From Haliclona indistincta (Eukaryota; Porifera; Demospongiae; Haplosclerida; Chalinidae), in assembly GCA_964017065.1 (NCBI GenBank), contig OZ024791.1, positions 1,672,430 through 1,736,429 of the forward strand: a DNA stretch of 64,000 bases, read 5' to 3'. Positions 53,924-64,000 of this stretch are shown piece by piece (position 1 is the first letter of the stretch; every line of letters begins with the position of its first letter). The notes beneath the pieces were generated by a model. The model was not told the origin of the DNA. It ran no database searches and saw only the letters and a list, made by a program, of their open reading frames with translations. A program made the position numbers and the translations under genes.

Positions 53924-54257
53924 TAACAACAACTAGTAACCTTTCGTATCTCAAACTAGGATATCTTTATTACATCAGTAGGCCAAAGTAGGGCATGCTG
54001 GCATCATAGTAAAAAGCTACTTCTTTTTTGCTGTCATTGACAAATATTGGAGTATGTGTATTGGAGTGTTTTGACTGAATACTATACACCAATGATATGT
54101 AGGGATGACAGCGAATCCCTACACTTTTTAGTTTTTTTTAACTTTTTAACTTTCTTTTATTATCAGTATTTATAAAAATCATGTAGTAACAAAGCAAGCA
54201 CATAGCACATATATTAGTAGTTCACTCTATAGACCACTCCCCCTCACCACACCCTGT
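53924..54257. other. 3' flank of ATG3 copy 2
   Basis: It contains a piece of foldback-type sequence (ATGTAGGGATGACAGCGAAT, CCCTACACTTTTTAG) near 54100-54135. The last 80 bp match the 3' flank of copy 1 at 26780-26862. Confidence 0.5.
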
Positions 54258-57200
54258 CTACGCTGAGGTGAGAGAGAGCTGGTGAGTGTAGTCATATTCG
54301 ATAGTCGGCATAACTGCTTGAACAAACTTGAGAAACACCAGTAGATAACTGAGGAGGAGTCAAGAATACTAACAATGGTCACTATCTAGTGCTATCTTTA
54401 TATTTGAGGATACGAATGTACTTCTAGTTCTCTACCGTCCTCCTCCATCATAGTCATCACCTTCTTCATCAGTTCAGCATGTCTGGACAACAAGAATACA
54501 GTGAGCATGCTATTTTTCGTGTTTAATGTCTCACCTGCAAGGATGTACAGAGGCACGAGGTGGAGGGGGCAGGTGAGGATGCTGATCCACAGTGACTGTC
54601 TTATTGAGATGATCCTGACTAATGTCCTCATACATCTCCTCTTCAGCTAGTGGCTTACCAGTCTAGAGACAACACATGCAGAGGTAATAAAATAACATAC
54701 AACAAGAAGATTGATACAGGAAGGAAAACATAACAACTAAACAAAACAAAGTGTATTTGTGAGTTGTAACATTTCAACGAGGTAGTCTGGTAAACATTAG
54801 GCAAACTTCAAATCACGGTTTTCAAAAATCTCCATAGACGCCTCCTAGTTCCAGCCAATACAAAACTGATGTATGCATACTTTCTACTATCACTAGTCTA
54901 TCTTTAGAAACACGCCCATCATGTGTGGATTTGAATTAAATGCGAGGGAGTGTCACATTCCTGCCTTGATACCGTCATAGATATTAGAGACCTTTAGATT
55001 CACGTTACGTGTAGCGTGTAACCTGTAACTTGCGTTTGGCGTTACAGGTAAAATTCCGTAGGTGATTTAGATTTTACAGACGCCTCAAAATACTTCTGGT
55101 TAGACGGCTACGCAGGAAGACGAAGAGCGATCAGAATTCAGGTTTTGCACCAAGACATGGCTTTTATACGCTAAAATCAACTGCCAGAAGAAGTCTGTTG
55201 CCCCAGATGAGCTTCCAGCAGTGCAAGTGGCAAGTGAATCTACGATTGCTCGTGTTCAGACGAGTGCTACAGATGACAGACAGCGCTGTAATATCTTTAG
55301 ACCCAAGCTAGTGACTACCAAAATTATTATTGAGCAGAGCAATGAACTACAGACTGAGAATGACATCGAACTTAAAAGGACAATGACTACAATATAACAA
55401 GAAATTGAAAAGATTTCTATCGAAATCAAAAGGATGTAGTGATGAAGAAATCTACCACTGGTTCACAATGTAAACCAACAAGAAACAAGCATAGAATGGT
55501 AACACGATTGACTTGCTAACAGACCATAGATCCCTACATCAGTGGCTGCTGTGGCCAGACTATAGCTAGTTAAGCTATTTACTGTTGACTGACACTTTGA
55601 ATAGAATTCAGCTTGTGACAAAATATTGATCTTATGTACAGCCACTGATGTAGGGATCTATGGTCTGTTAGCAAGTCAATCGTGTTACCATTCTATGCTT
55701 GTTTCTTGTTGGTTTACATTGTGAACCAGTGGTAGATTTCTTCATCACTACATCCTTTTGATTTCGATAGAAATCTTTTCAATTTCTTGTTGGTGTCCTT
55801 TTTTCTTTTTAGTGAAGTGCAGTTCAATATCATGCATGTATGGAGAAGTCTTTGTTTCCACCATTAGTTTAGTATTCCTGTTGTTGATGGCTTTTCTTAA
55901 ACTTATAGCTAAAATTGTTAAGCTGTACGTACAGGTCTGCCTAGTCGCCTTAGACTCGCCTACGCATGCATTCAGTGCAAACGAGCCCCGCCCACACTTG
56001 TTTGTAGACCTATAGTACGGCGGTTATAATTATCTGGCAAGTGCAGAATGGCGATCCTACACGAGCTTACCGTTCTTCGAAGACTCCAGACAAATGCCGG
56101 GTGTGTGTTCTCCGTGATAGTGATCCACACGGCGCAGCGATACTTTTAGCTGCTTGGTCACGTGCGCTACCCATTGCTTGGTCACGTGCGTATTGCGCAA
56201 TCACAATAATGGCGTCTAACACTTAGCTGACAATGGATCACGATCGAGAAATCGCGGAACTTTGATCGCCGTTACGCTAAAAACAAAGCTCAAAAGGCAC
56301 ATGCCAGGAGAATTTCACGACTGTTCGTGGATGTTTTGGTCTCGGCACTGCTCGCATAAAGGCGCTAGGCGAGTGGAAGAAAGAAAGAAAGAAGAAAGAA
56401 AGAAGAAAACGAAGATGACGAAACTCGATTTTCACCGTTTCCAGGTTCGTCACTTTAGTAACAATTTCGAGCAATCTCCTTGCTACTGTAAGATGGGGCA
56501 GCGCCAGAGAGCAGATATAAGTGTCTAAAGACGTATAAAATTCAACACCAGGCGAAATATCAGCGTTTGAACGCTAATACATTGTATGTAGCCGCCATCT
56601 TGTTTTCTCGTTCATCCCTACATAGGGAGACACTACCGTGTCTCCCTAATACAAGTCATGTCGATTGAGAACAATATGATCATGTAGAGATTAGAAGACG
56701 ATAGTCTGTCTAGGTATGTCCAGATATCACATATTTCTCCCTTCTAGACAAAACCAATCTGGTGGTCGACGAGAACGATTTGAACGGCGAGGAATAATTG
56801 GTGACTGTCTCTCGTCAGGGACTGCAGGATTAGAATCAAGGGCTGCAGGTGCAGGAGGTGATGGGGAAACTGGAGGTGGTGACGCTGGAGCTGGAGAAAC
56901 TGGAGTAGGAGATATTGCAGGTGAATCAGCTTCAGCTTTGACAGAGGGTACAACCAGATCATCAACAATTGGAGTATGGAAAGGCTGCAAGTGATCTTGG
57001 TGTCTGCGAACAGAACGACCATCCTCCAGAAACACTCTGTAAGATAGTGGGCCTCTGCACTGGACAACACGACCTTTTAACCACTTCTCACCACGACCAA
57101 AGTTCTTAGCAAGTACTTCGTCACCCTTGTCAAAACGACGAGATCTGACTTTCTGATCATGAGAGAGTTTCTGTCTTTCCTGATGGAGGCGCACTTTTGA

Positions 57201-60200
57201 TGACACATCTGGTTTCACCAGGTCAAGAAGAGAGCGAGGTCGGCGTGACAGTAGAAGTTCAGAGGGAGCAACACCAGTCGCAGGATGAGGAGTGAGGCGA
57301 TAGGTGAATAGAAACTTGTCCATTCTGATATCCAGTGGCTCATTGGACTTCCTCATCGCTTGTTTAAAAGTCTGAACAGCTCGTTCGACGAGACCATTAG
57401 TAGAAGGATGGTATGGTGCTGATGTGGTGTGACGAATTCCATTTTTTTTTGTGAACACGCTGAACTCGTCACTGGTGAAAGCTGCTCCATTATCTGAGAC
57501 TAATAATTCAGGTAACCCATGGGTAGCAAACAGTGGACGCAGTTTGTTGATAGCTGCTTGAGAACTGGTAGTAGGCACAATAAACACTTCTATCCACTTA
57601 GAATGGGCGTCAACTACCAACAGGAACTGCTTGTTAAGGAACGGTCCGGCGAAGTCAATGTGGAGCCTTGACCAAGGACGTTCAGGAAATTCCCATGGAT
57701 GGAGAGGGGCTTTAGATGGTAGTCTTTGATGCTCTTGACAGCTCTGACAATGACGGACTTTCTTTTCTAGTACATCATCGATTCCTGGCCACCAGACGTA
57801 ACTTCTGGCGATTCCCTTGATTCTTGTCATTCCAGGGTGTGATTCATGAAGAAGTTCAACTATCTTCTCTCTGCCAGGCGGTGGTATCACTACTCTGTGA
57901 CCCCACAAAATGCAACCATCTTCAATGCTCAATTCTTCTTTTCTGTGAAAGAATGGTCGCAACTCATCACTGTCAGGTTTTGACGGCCAACCCTGCAAGA
58001 CGTAGTTGAGAACCTTCGATAGGATCGGGTCTCGGGCAGTCCACTTCTTGATCTGGGCTGCAGTGACTAGAGATGTTTGGATACTCTCCAGTAGAAGAAC
58101 GGTGTCTTGCGGTGGTGGTACGTTGGTAGGTAGGTCTGGAAGTGGTAGACGACTTAGTCCATCAGCATTACTGTTTTCTTTCCCAGGCCTGTGGGTAACA
58201 GAGAAAGAATAGGCACCAAGTGTGAGAGCCCAACGCTGAATGCGAGAGGAGGCCATGCTCGGAACTCCTCGGTTTTCCCCAAAAATGTACATCAATGGCT
58301 TGTGGTCAGAGTGAATCACAAACCGTCTTCCTAACAGGTATTGTCGGAATTTGGTAACACCGAATATGATCGCCAGAGCTTCTTTGTCCAACTGGGCATA
58401 CTTTCTCTCTGCAGTAGACAGCGATCTTGATGCGAATGCAATGGGTTTCTCTGTTCCATCGTCCATCTTGTGAGACAAGACGGCACCAAGGCCATACGGC
58501 GATGCATCACAGCTCAGCAGTAGCTCTTTGTGAATACTGTAGTGAGAGAGAACTGAATCAGAAGTAAGAGCATTTTTGACAAATTCAAAGGCTTTTTGCT
58601 GCTCAGGGCCCCAATGCCAAGCTGTTACTTTATGCAACAATGCATACAAGGGTGCTAGTATGGTCGAGAGATTTGGCAGAAATCTGCTATAATAGTTTAC
58701 CAGCCCCAAGAACGACTTGAGCTGTGTCACATCTTTTGGAGTAGGTGCTTCTTTGAGAGCCTTGATCTTCTCAGAAGATGGCTTCAGCCCTTCTCTTGAC
58801 AACTTGTGACCAAGATAGTCGACCACAGGGGCTGCCCAATCAGCAAATGGAACTGGTTCGATGACACCAGCATCTTGAAGTCGTTTGAGTTCAGTATCCA
58901 CCTTCTCTCGGAAAGCATACGGCACTGGTCTGGGACGAACATAGTGAGGTTGAGCATCCTTCTTGACGTGGATGTGAACCTTAACATCACGAATGGACCC
59001 TAACTCATTTTTGAAGACATCAGCATAGTCCTCTAGTATCTTAGACAACTTCTTGGTGGCAAAATCCTCCAGAGTCGAAATCTGGTGCCAGTCCAGGACT
59101 AGATGCTTTAACCAATCTCGCCCAAGGAGAGTAGGTCCACTTGTATCAACAACCTGCAAGGACAACTGACACTGCTGACTTTGATATTTTACTTGTACGT
59201 CAATTGCACCACGAATAGTGAGTACCTCACCAGAATATGTGCTGAGCTGAACATGTGAGGGTTCCAATACAGGTCGCTCCTCCTCTGACCAGGTAGACAG
59301 ATAAGTCGAATGGCTGATAACTGACAAGGCTGCACCAGTATCCAGTTCCATAGGTAGGCTCCTGTCGTTAGCTGTGACAGTCACTCGAATAGGGTCGCTT
59401 CTCCCCACTGATAGCTGAAACATAGCATAGTCAGGAGGTAGTTCATTGGATTCTTCAGGAGTAGGATTTGAAACATGATGAGTAGGCTCCGGTTGAGACT
59501 TGCGTGGTTGCTGCTTCCTCTGTAGTCTCATTCTGCAGGCACGAGCTATATGTCCACGTTTTCCACAGTATCTGCAGTCGACGTTCTTGAAACGGCAATT
59601 GTCGGCACTGTGTTCACCCGCACAACGGTAGCACTGACCATCTGGAGGTTTGCTTCGAGTCGGCGTATCAACTTGCTTGGGCTTGCCGCCGCGGTACTTC
59701 CGGTAGGTAACTTGGTTGACGTCGGCCTTTCCAGAATCTGGAGTTAGTGCGCTCGCACTTTGGTCAGCTGATTCCATGGCTTGAACTAGCTGGAGAGCTT
59801 TGTCGAACGTCAAGTCTTCCTCCGCCAACAAGCGTCGCTGCATTCTTGAGTCACCTATTCCACAGACGAGTCTATCTCGTAACATCTGTGGAAGCCAGAC
59901 TTCACCATCAAAGTCACAAAGTGATGCTAGCTTCTTGAGCTCGGCTATGTAGGTAGAGACACTCTCTCCTGGCTTACGGACTCGGCTGTTGAATTTAAAT
60001 CTGTGTACTGAAATGGACTTCTTTGGGTCGTAGTGCTTATTCAGTTGTTGAACAAGCTCGTCAAGATCCACTTCGTGCGGTTGTAGAGGTGAGACGAGAC
60101 TGCTGGCGAGTTTGTACAGCTCCGGTCCAGCCACGCTCAATAGTATCGCCTTCTGCTTCCTAGGGTCTTCGACATCATTCGCTATGAAGTAGAACTTCAG

Positions 60201-63059
60201 TCGAGAAACATAAGTCTTCCAGTCTTCTTTACTGGGGTCGAACTCTCCAATACTTCCGTGAAGAGCCATCCTCGTCGCCAAAAATGTAATATCTTTAGAC
60301 CCAAGCTAGTGACTACCAAAATTATTATTGAGCAGAGCAATGAACTACAGACTGAGAATGACATCGAACTTAAAAGGACAATGACTACAATATAATACAA
60401 GTCATGTCGATTGAGAACAATATGATCATGTAGAGATTAGAAGACGATAGTCTGTCTAGGTATGTCCAGATATCACAAGCGCATATCTAGATTTTAAACA
60501 GTCCAACATGTAGAGCAGGCATCTGGGTACATGCTTAACTATAACAAACGCGGAGCTGACTTCATCTCGAGCAACAGGATCTACAGGGAAACGGCCTACC
60601 TGTAGACGGGGTGCTACACGTTCAGAACGGGGAAATTGACGCGTACTCGAACGTGTGGCGGTGCTCACGTGATCAGCTACACGCTACAAGTTACACGTAT
60701 CACGGAAAACGTGTAAATCTAAATGTCTCTATTATTATTGCCTACGGACTGGGATTGGACACTAGCTCACGTGAGCGCATAGTAACAATACATTTTTGGT
60801 GCGTGCACTCCGCGTTGCGCTTGACCCAAATGCCGCAATACATTTAGCGAGCAGAAAGTCGTGAACTTTGTGTACCTCTACTGCAAATACGAACTGTTTT
60901 TAGTGTACGCTGTAGCTTTATAATTGTTATTCACGTTGATCAATGTGGTGTAGGCATGTTTTTCAGCGCTTAGGGCGATACTGCAGTGCAGAATTTGTAC
61001 TTGCTAGTGACCTTTTTTGTGTACCTCTAGACGCAACATGACAAATATCCGAATAAATTCAATACCTTGGAGTTACTGTTCGATGATTCAAATATGGTTT
61101 AGGCTATAATCTGTATGCAGACAAAGCGTTATCTCGTCGCAAAACGCCTTTGATTCGGGCAGTTTTTGTATTAAGTAATACTGTAACCATGCTAAATCAC
61201 GCTGTATCCAAGGGCAAAATTGACCTCCGGCGCAACGCGCTGTGTACACGGAAATGCCCAGTGTCCAATCCCAGTCCGTAGGCAATATAATATCTATGAT
61301 ACCGTGCTCACTCTTATTATGGAAGCCCACAACGGCTACAGTAGACTTACCTCACTATATCCAAACAACCAGAGTCGTGGTGTACGATAGAAGTTATCAT
61401 AAGTGATGTTGAGATCATAGGTCCGTGTGTGTAGTACCTCACCATCACCAGCTCCACTGGACTTACTCTGAACAGCAGCTGGTGGAGGGACTACCAGAGC
61501 AGCCTACAGTATGATAACTATCATAATACCTGAACTAGAGCATACTTGTAGTCTGAACATTATTGCTTTACAATAAATGTAGCTTTAGACTTAAAAACTA
61601 GGTTTTAATGAAGCACCATGGTGCAGATGCCTCGGTGGAATTGCATGCATACTGCACACTGGACATGCTTTGACTGTCAACACACATGCAGCAACTACAT
61701 ACAGCTACTCCATCAGCAGATGATGATTGTAACAGATTTATAAAGTCACAGTACAATGGTCATACAAGCTGGCAAAAATAACAGAGGCCAATAGTATGCT
61801 ACCACAGTGTAATAGTTAGCTGGGCGTGCACAAAGCAGCCATGCTTGTAGCAGCTAGCTTTTTCGGTTTTGCTGATTTTTGTTCGGACCCGCCACGCTAT
61901 CCTGTAGTCCAGATCAAACCTACAATCTGCTAGCCAGTTAACCATGGACACATTCGACTTCGGAGAAGTCCAGATCGCCAGCAACGGTAAACAAAGTAAG
62001 CAAATCACGCCATAACTCACGAACAAAGCTTTAATTCAAAAATCTAATACCATCAAGTTCGAGCTATTAACGTGTTATGTCTATATTGCACTTACCATCA
62101 GCTGATTCTTCGCCGTCTTTCAGAACTAGAGCGGACAGACACACAGACAGACAGACACGCACGATTACTGTATGCCTCGTGGCTCCACCCACCGAGGCAT
62201 AACAACCATTAAAAATGTTAACACCACACTCTCTCTCCCTTCCTCCCTCCTCTCTCTCCCTTCCTCCCTCCTTCTCTCTCCTTCCTTCCTCCCTCTCTCC
62301 TCATCTCATCACTCACGGGATCTTCCTCCTCTGCATACTCCTCGATATCCATGGGTGGTTCATCGTCTGAATCATCATCATCATCATCATTAGTAGCTCT
62401 ACCAACTAGTGCCATGTCCTCTGATGTGGATGATGTGGCTGCCACTGCTGGGTTATCACCTTCTAGTGTCATATCACCCACTACCTCAGCAGCAATATCT
62501 GAAGGAAGAGAGTGTGGAGGTGACTATGGTGATAGTAGTGATGGTGAGTAGTGATGGTATTATTCTTAGGCGCGTTCACATGGACTATGCAAAGTGGATC
62601 GAATGCGCATTCAATCCAGTTATTCAGCGTTAACATGAATCTGATTGAGATCCGTGCGAATCGAATGTGCATTGTGTTCAATCTCTACTTCCGGAGGTAG
62701 ATTGAAAGTGGATTGGAAGCGAATTGAGACTTTAGCACGTGGGTACATGCCAGACAAAAGGCACTTGGCAGACTAGTAAACCTTCGTAATGGACATTCGA
62801 AGCATCGTTGAAGGCTAGGAAGAGCGAAATTTGCATTCAATCCACTACATGTGAACGCTCGTGATGCGCATTGACTTTGGTTCCAATTCACATTGGCAGT
62901 TTTGGGGATACAATGCGCATCATTCCATGTGAACGTGCCTTAACTCACGGACGTTATGGTGTGTGTCAACCCATCCTTCATCATCATCTTTGTCTAGTTG
63001 GATCACCTTCTCATTCTCAGGTATCACAGCCATTTGATGACATCTTCGATAACATGGCA
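54258..63059 (-). CDS. ATG3: ATG3 copy 2, E2-like enzyme of autophagy, 5' end beyond the window
   Basis: Exons seen are 63059-62949 ([18 protein letters not shown]), 62498-62317 (acidic linker), 61503-61351 ([20 protein letters not shown]), 54662-54535 ([20 protein letters not shown], then the HPC catalytic motif in ASVHPCR), 54482-54414 and 54348-54258 ([17 protein letters not shown], stop). Lengths 111, 182, 153, 128, 69 and 91 nt keep the frame throughout. ATG3 accepts ATG8 from ATG7 and conjugates it to phosphatidylethanolamine. The exon with the catalytic cysteine is whole, unlike in copy 1. The intron 54663-61350 is swollen to 6.7 kb by nested transposons, against 358 bp in copy 1. The KAYLPP exon should lie just past 64000. 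This is probably the working gene if the long intron is spliced. Confidence 0.85.
55398..56647. mobile_element. Foldback-headed element, copy 4, inserted in the 3' LTR
   Basis: The long hairpin is at the left (arms about 55398-55545 and 55641-55790), the shared body in the middle, a short GAAAGAAAGAAAGAAG tract at 56376-56405, and the mini-hairpin AGGGAGACACTACCGTGTCTCCCT at the right end. Comparison with the unbroken LTR (CAATATAATACAAG) gives exact borders and a target duplication of only TA or TAA. This is the best-defined copy. It keeps an 88-codon frame (56262-56528) shared with copy 2. Confidence 0.9.
56727..60281 (-). CDS. Gypsy Gag-Pol polyprotein lacking the RT catalytic core
   Basis: A single frame of 1184 codons. 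Order: capsid-like Gag (residues 1-200), two zinc knuckles near 217 and 236 (the second is the canonical C-x2-C-x4-H-x4-C), aspartic protease with DTGA near 314, start of reverse transcriptase (to about 487), RNase H (SCDAS near 592; HSDHKP near 660), integrase with HHCC finger and a D-D-x35-E core (near 875, 929 and 965), and a GPY/F-like tail. At about 58822 DWAAPVV runs directly into [11 protein letters not shown]: the fingers-palm segment with the catalytic YxDD motif, roughly 140 residues in relatives, is absent, yet the frame continues. The element cannot reverse-transcribe on its own; integrase and protease look intact. The stop overlaps the 3' LTR. Confidence 0.93.
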   Translation of the reverse strand: MATRMALHGSIGEFDPSKEDWKTYVSRLKFYFIANDVEDPRKQKAILLSVAGPELYKLASSLVSPLQPHEVDLDELVQQLNKHYDPKKSISVHRFKFNSRVRKPGESVSTYIAELKKLASLCDFDGEVWLPQMLRDRLVCGIGDSRMQRRLLAEEDLTFDKALQLVQAMESADQSASALTPDSGKADVNQVTYRKYRGGKPKQVDTPTRSKPPDGQCYRCAGEHSADNCRFKNVDCRYCGKRGHIARACRMRLQRKQQPRKSQPEPTHHVSNPTPEESNELPPDYAMFQLSVGRSDPIRVTVTANDRSLPMELDTGAALSVISHSTYLSTWSEEERPVLEPSHVQLSTYSGEVLTIRGAIDVQVKYQSQQCQLSLQVVDTSGPTLLGRDWLKHLVLDWHQISTLEDFATKKLSKILEDYADVFKNELGSIRDVKVHIHVKKDAQPHYVRPRPVPYAFREKVDTELKRLQDAGVIEPVPFADWAAPVVDYLGHKLSREGLKPSSEKIKALKEAPTPKDVTQLKSFLGLVNYYSRFLPNLSTILAPLYALLHKVTAWHWGPEQQKAFEFVKNALTSDSVLSHYSIHKELLLSCDASPYGLGAVLSHKMDDGTEKPIAFASRSLSTAERKYAQLDKEALAIIFGVTKFRQYLLGRRFVIHSDHKPLMYIFGENRGVPSMASSRIQRWALTLGAYSFSVTHRPGKENSNADGLSRLPLPDLPTNVPPPQDTVLLLESIQTSLVTAAQIKKWTARDPILSKVLNYVLQGWPSKPDSDELRPFFHRKEELSIEDGCILWGHRVVIPPPGREKIVELLHESHPGMTRIKGIARSYVWWPGIDDVLEKKVRHCQSCQEHQRLPSKAPLHPWEFPERPWSRLHIDFAGPFLNKQFLLVVDAHSKWIEVFIVPTTSSQAAINKLRPLFATHGLPELLVSDNGAAFTSDEFSVFTKKNGIRHTTSAPYHPSTNGLVERAVQTFKQAMRKSNEPLDIRMDKFLFTYRLTPHPATGVAPSELLLSRRPRSLLDLVKPDVSSKVRLHQERQKLSHDQKVRSRRFDKGDEVLAKNFGRGEKWLKGRVVQCRGPLSYRVFLEDGRSVRRHQDHLQPFHTPIVDDLVVPSVKAEADSPAISPTPVSPAPASPPPVSPSPPAPAALDSNPAVPDERQSPIIPRRSNRSRRPPDWFCLEGRNM
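60285..60477 (-). repeat. 5' LTR of the Gypsy element (unbroken copy)
   Basis: The 193-bp repeat has imperfect inverted ends TGTGATATC and GATATTACA. It is the reference for the split 3' LTR at 55287-55397 and 56648-56731. Confidence 0.93.
60733..61292. mobile_element. Hairpin MITE within the outer DNA transposon
   Basis: TTGCCTACGGACTGGGATTG at the left is inverted at about 61258-61285 (CAATCCCAGTCCGTAGGCAA). The arms continue with GTGTACACGG/GCG-rich matches. It splits the terminal inverted repeat of the outer element. No gene is seen. Confidence 0.7.
61612..62208. mobile_element. GAGGCAT-ended repeat element in an ATG3 copy 2 intron
   Basis: It runs from GAAGCACCATGGTGCAGATGCCTCGGTGG to CCACCCACCGAGGCATAACAACC, and is shared in the interior with the family at 3020, 7575 and 8505 (CGCCATAACTCACGAACAAAG). 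It is absent from the same intron of copy 1, so it inserted after duplication. Confidence 0.7.
62225..62300. repeat. CCTTCCTCCCTCTCTC pyrimidine tract
   Basis: Counterpart of 27780-27840 in ATG3 copy 1, expanded. Confidence 0.9.
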
Positions 63060-63144
63060 CTACAGCAAGTAACACATGACATATGATTGATAATAAACAG
63101 TATTTCAAAAATTATCACAATTCATAATCAGGTGTATGTGTGAG

Positions 63145-63729
63145 CAGGAGCGCATAATGAGAGAGCGACGTAATAGAGTAGGAGCGTGAAGCGCCCACGC
63201 ATTTGATTAAAAATTGGAACTCCAGACATGATGGGACGTGTTACTAAGAATAGAACAATCTCGTTATACACGTACACGCGTTCGTACACAAGATGGAAGC
63301 CGAAGTGAGTACTCCTCGAAGAACGCTAGTTCATAGACTAGTGCCGCTCGCGATCACTCCCAGGCGATCGCCTCGATTGTTGGCCAAGCGCCTAGCTAAC
63401 CAGCACGATAAGCCTGACAATCAACTCTCGCCGCGGCAAGTTGTTCCTCTTCCTGGTGTAACTGGGAACGACCTCGCTCTGGAGCTGGCTTTCTTTGTTT
63501 GACTCTTGCCAGTGGCACCTGCAGACGCCATCAGAGAACACGTGGCTAGCTGCTTTACTACTCGGCGTACCCGCTCGATCGTACGTACGTACGCTTGTAC
63601 AGTACAACGCAATGAGTGTTCTATTCTTAGTAACACGTCCCATCATGTCTGGAGTTCCAATTTTTAATCAAATGCGTGGGCGCTTCACGCTCCTACTCTA
63701 TTACGTCGCTCTCTCATTATGCGCTCCTG
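63145..63729. mobile_element. TIR element with TSD GTGTGAG in an ATG3 copy 2 intron
   Basis: About 110-bp, near-perfect inverted ends (CAGGAGCGCATAATGAGAGA...) are flanked by GTGTGAG at 63138-63144 and 63730-63736. The empty site is present in ATG3 copy 1 at about 28742-28755. A 69-codon frame (63293-63502) with a basic SPRLLAKR motif is inside; I do not recognise it. Confidence 0.9.
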
Positions 63730-64000
63730 GTGTGAGTTAGTAAACAATTATTGAAGCACTGTTTGATACAGACAAATTTGATGAACACAGCTTATAAAGC
63801 TAGACACATGTTATGTGACTCTACCATTGTATACTACAGTGAGATAAGCCACATTGTAGCTAGTTCACTTTCTGCAGACTAACCCACATAAGCTAATAGA
63901 CAGATACTTCATAATCTGAATTTAATTGCTATTGAAATCAAACAGCTTTCTATAGTGAACAGTACCGGGTTGATCGAATTAACGAGGAACGGCTGTATCT
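63730..64000. other. ATG3 copy 2 intron, collinear with copy 1
   Basis: It matches 28745-29015 of copy 1 with few differences. The next exon (KAYLPP...) would lie about 200 bp past the right edge. Confidence 0.7.

Larger units (their letters stand above)
55287..60477 (-). mobile_element. Ty3/Gypsy LTR retrotransposon with 5-bp TSD AGCGC
   Basis: The 5' LTR (minus-strand sense) is 60285-60477, 193 bp, with ends TGTGATATC...GATATTACA. The 3' LTR is 55287-55397 plus 56648-56731, split by foldback copy 4. AGCGC flanks the element at 55282-55286 and 60478-60482. A purine tract (GAAGGGAGAAATA) precedes the 3' LTR, and TTTTTGGCGACGAGGATGG follows the 5' LTR where the primer-binding site should be. 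The intact target duplication and near-identical LTR halves indicate a fairly recent insertion. Confidence 0.95.
54976..61298. mobile_element. Outer DNA transposon of a nested stack in the ATG3 intron (TSD ATACCGT)
   Basis: Left end CATAGATATTAGAGACCTTT and right end ...TAATATCTATG are inverted and flanked by ATACCGT (54969-54975 and 61299-61305). The empty site is visible in ATG3 copy 1 near 27560. The homology of the inverted ends is interrupted by a hairpin MITE at about 60733-61292, and the body by the LTR element at 55287-60477. Without its insertions it would be only a few hundred bases long, so it is non-autonomous. Confidence 0.8.

Overview
The window is animal nuclear DNA, most probably from a demosponge (Amphimedon-like). 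The evidence is short GT-AG introns of about 40-80 nt, a tandem family of ankyrin-Roc-COR-Death proteins without a kinase, metazoan housekeeping genes (ATG3 and the ciliary factor DNAAF3), and dense nested transposons. The species call is inference. Nothing looks bacterial and there is no operon structure.

Five paralogous genes lie head to tail on the minus strand: A (1-1161, cut by the window edge), B (10382-14443), C (20768-25646), D (31097-35398, frameshifted) and E (42154-46699). Each begins with a long ankyrin array, followed by a Roc GTPase (P-loop GxSGAGKTT, DLAGQ, GSHAD) and a COR-like region in one huge first exon. Two or three tiny phase-compatible exons then lead to a last exon coding a Death domain. 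The layout matches the non-kinase part of DAPK1. B, D and E share one type of Death exon; C has an unrelated one.

Between them lie copies of two housekeeping genes, also on the minus strand. DNAAF3 is nearly complete at 39618-41875, with broken copies near 30345-30799 and 8876-9250. ATG3 copy 1 (26863-29769) has an 8-bp frameshifting deletion. ATG3 copy 2 (54258-63059, continuing past the right edge) is intact in the exons seen but carries a 6.3-kb nested transposon stack in one intron. The recurring order (Roco gene, ATG3, DNAAF3, Roco gene) and shared promoter flanks (A with D, B with C) show that the locus grew by block duplication.

The rest is mobile DNA. It includes: a Ty3/Gypsy LTR element with a 5-bp target duplication and a polyprotein missing the catalytic core of reverse transcriptase; four copies of a foldback-headed element with a purine microsatellite at one fixed internal site (over 1.1 kb of GGAA in one copy); TA-flanked DNA transposons, one carrying a CXC-motif protein; TTAA-flanked piggyBac-like pieces; a tRNA-like SINE head inside an element with a 10-bp target duplication; and many hairpin MITEs.

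Region by region: 1-1161 gene A; 1162-10381 duplicated flank and nested transposons; 10382-14443 gene B; 14444-20767 remnants, foldback copy 1 and a CXC-protein transposon; 20768-25646 gene C; 25647-31096 remnants, ATG3 copy 1 and a DNAAF3 fragment; 31097-35398 gene D; 35494-38104 foldback copy 2; 38105-39360 duplicated flank; 39618-41875 DNAAF3; 42154-46699 gene E; 46700-54257 foldback copy 3, a hairpin element, a zinc-finger/CXC ORF pair and an AAA+ scrap; 54258-64000 ATG3 copy 2 with its nested insertions.
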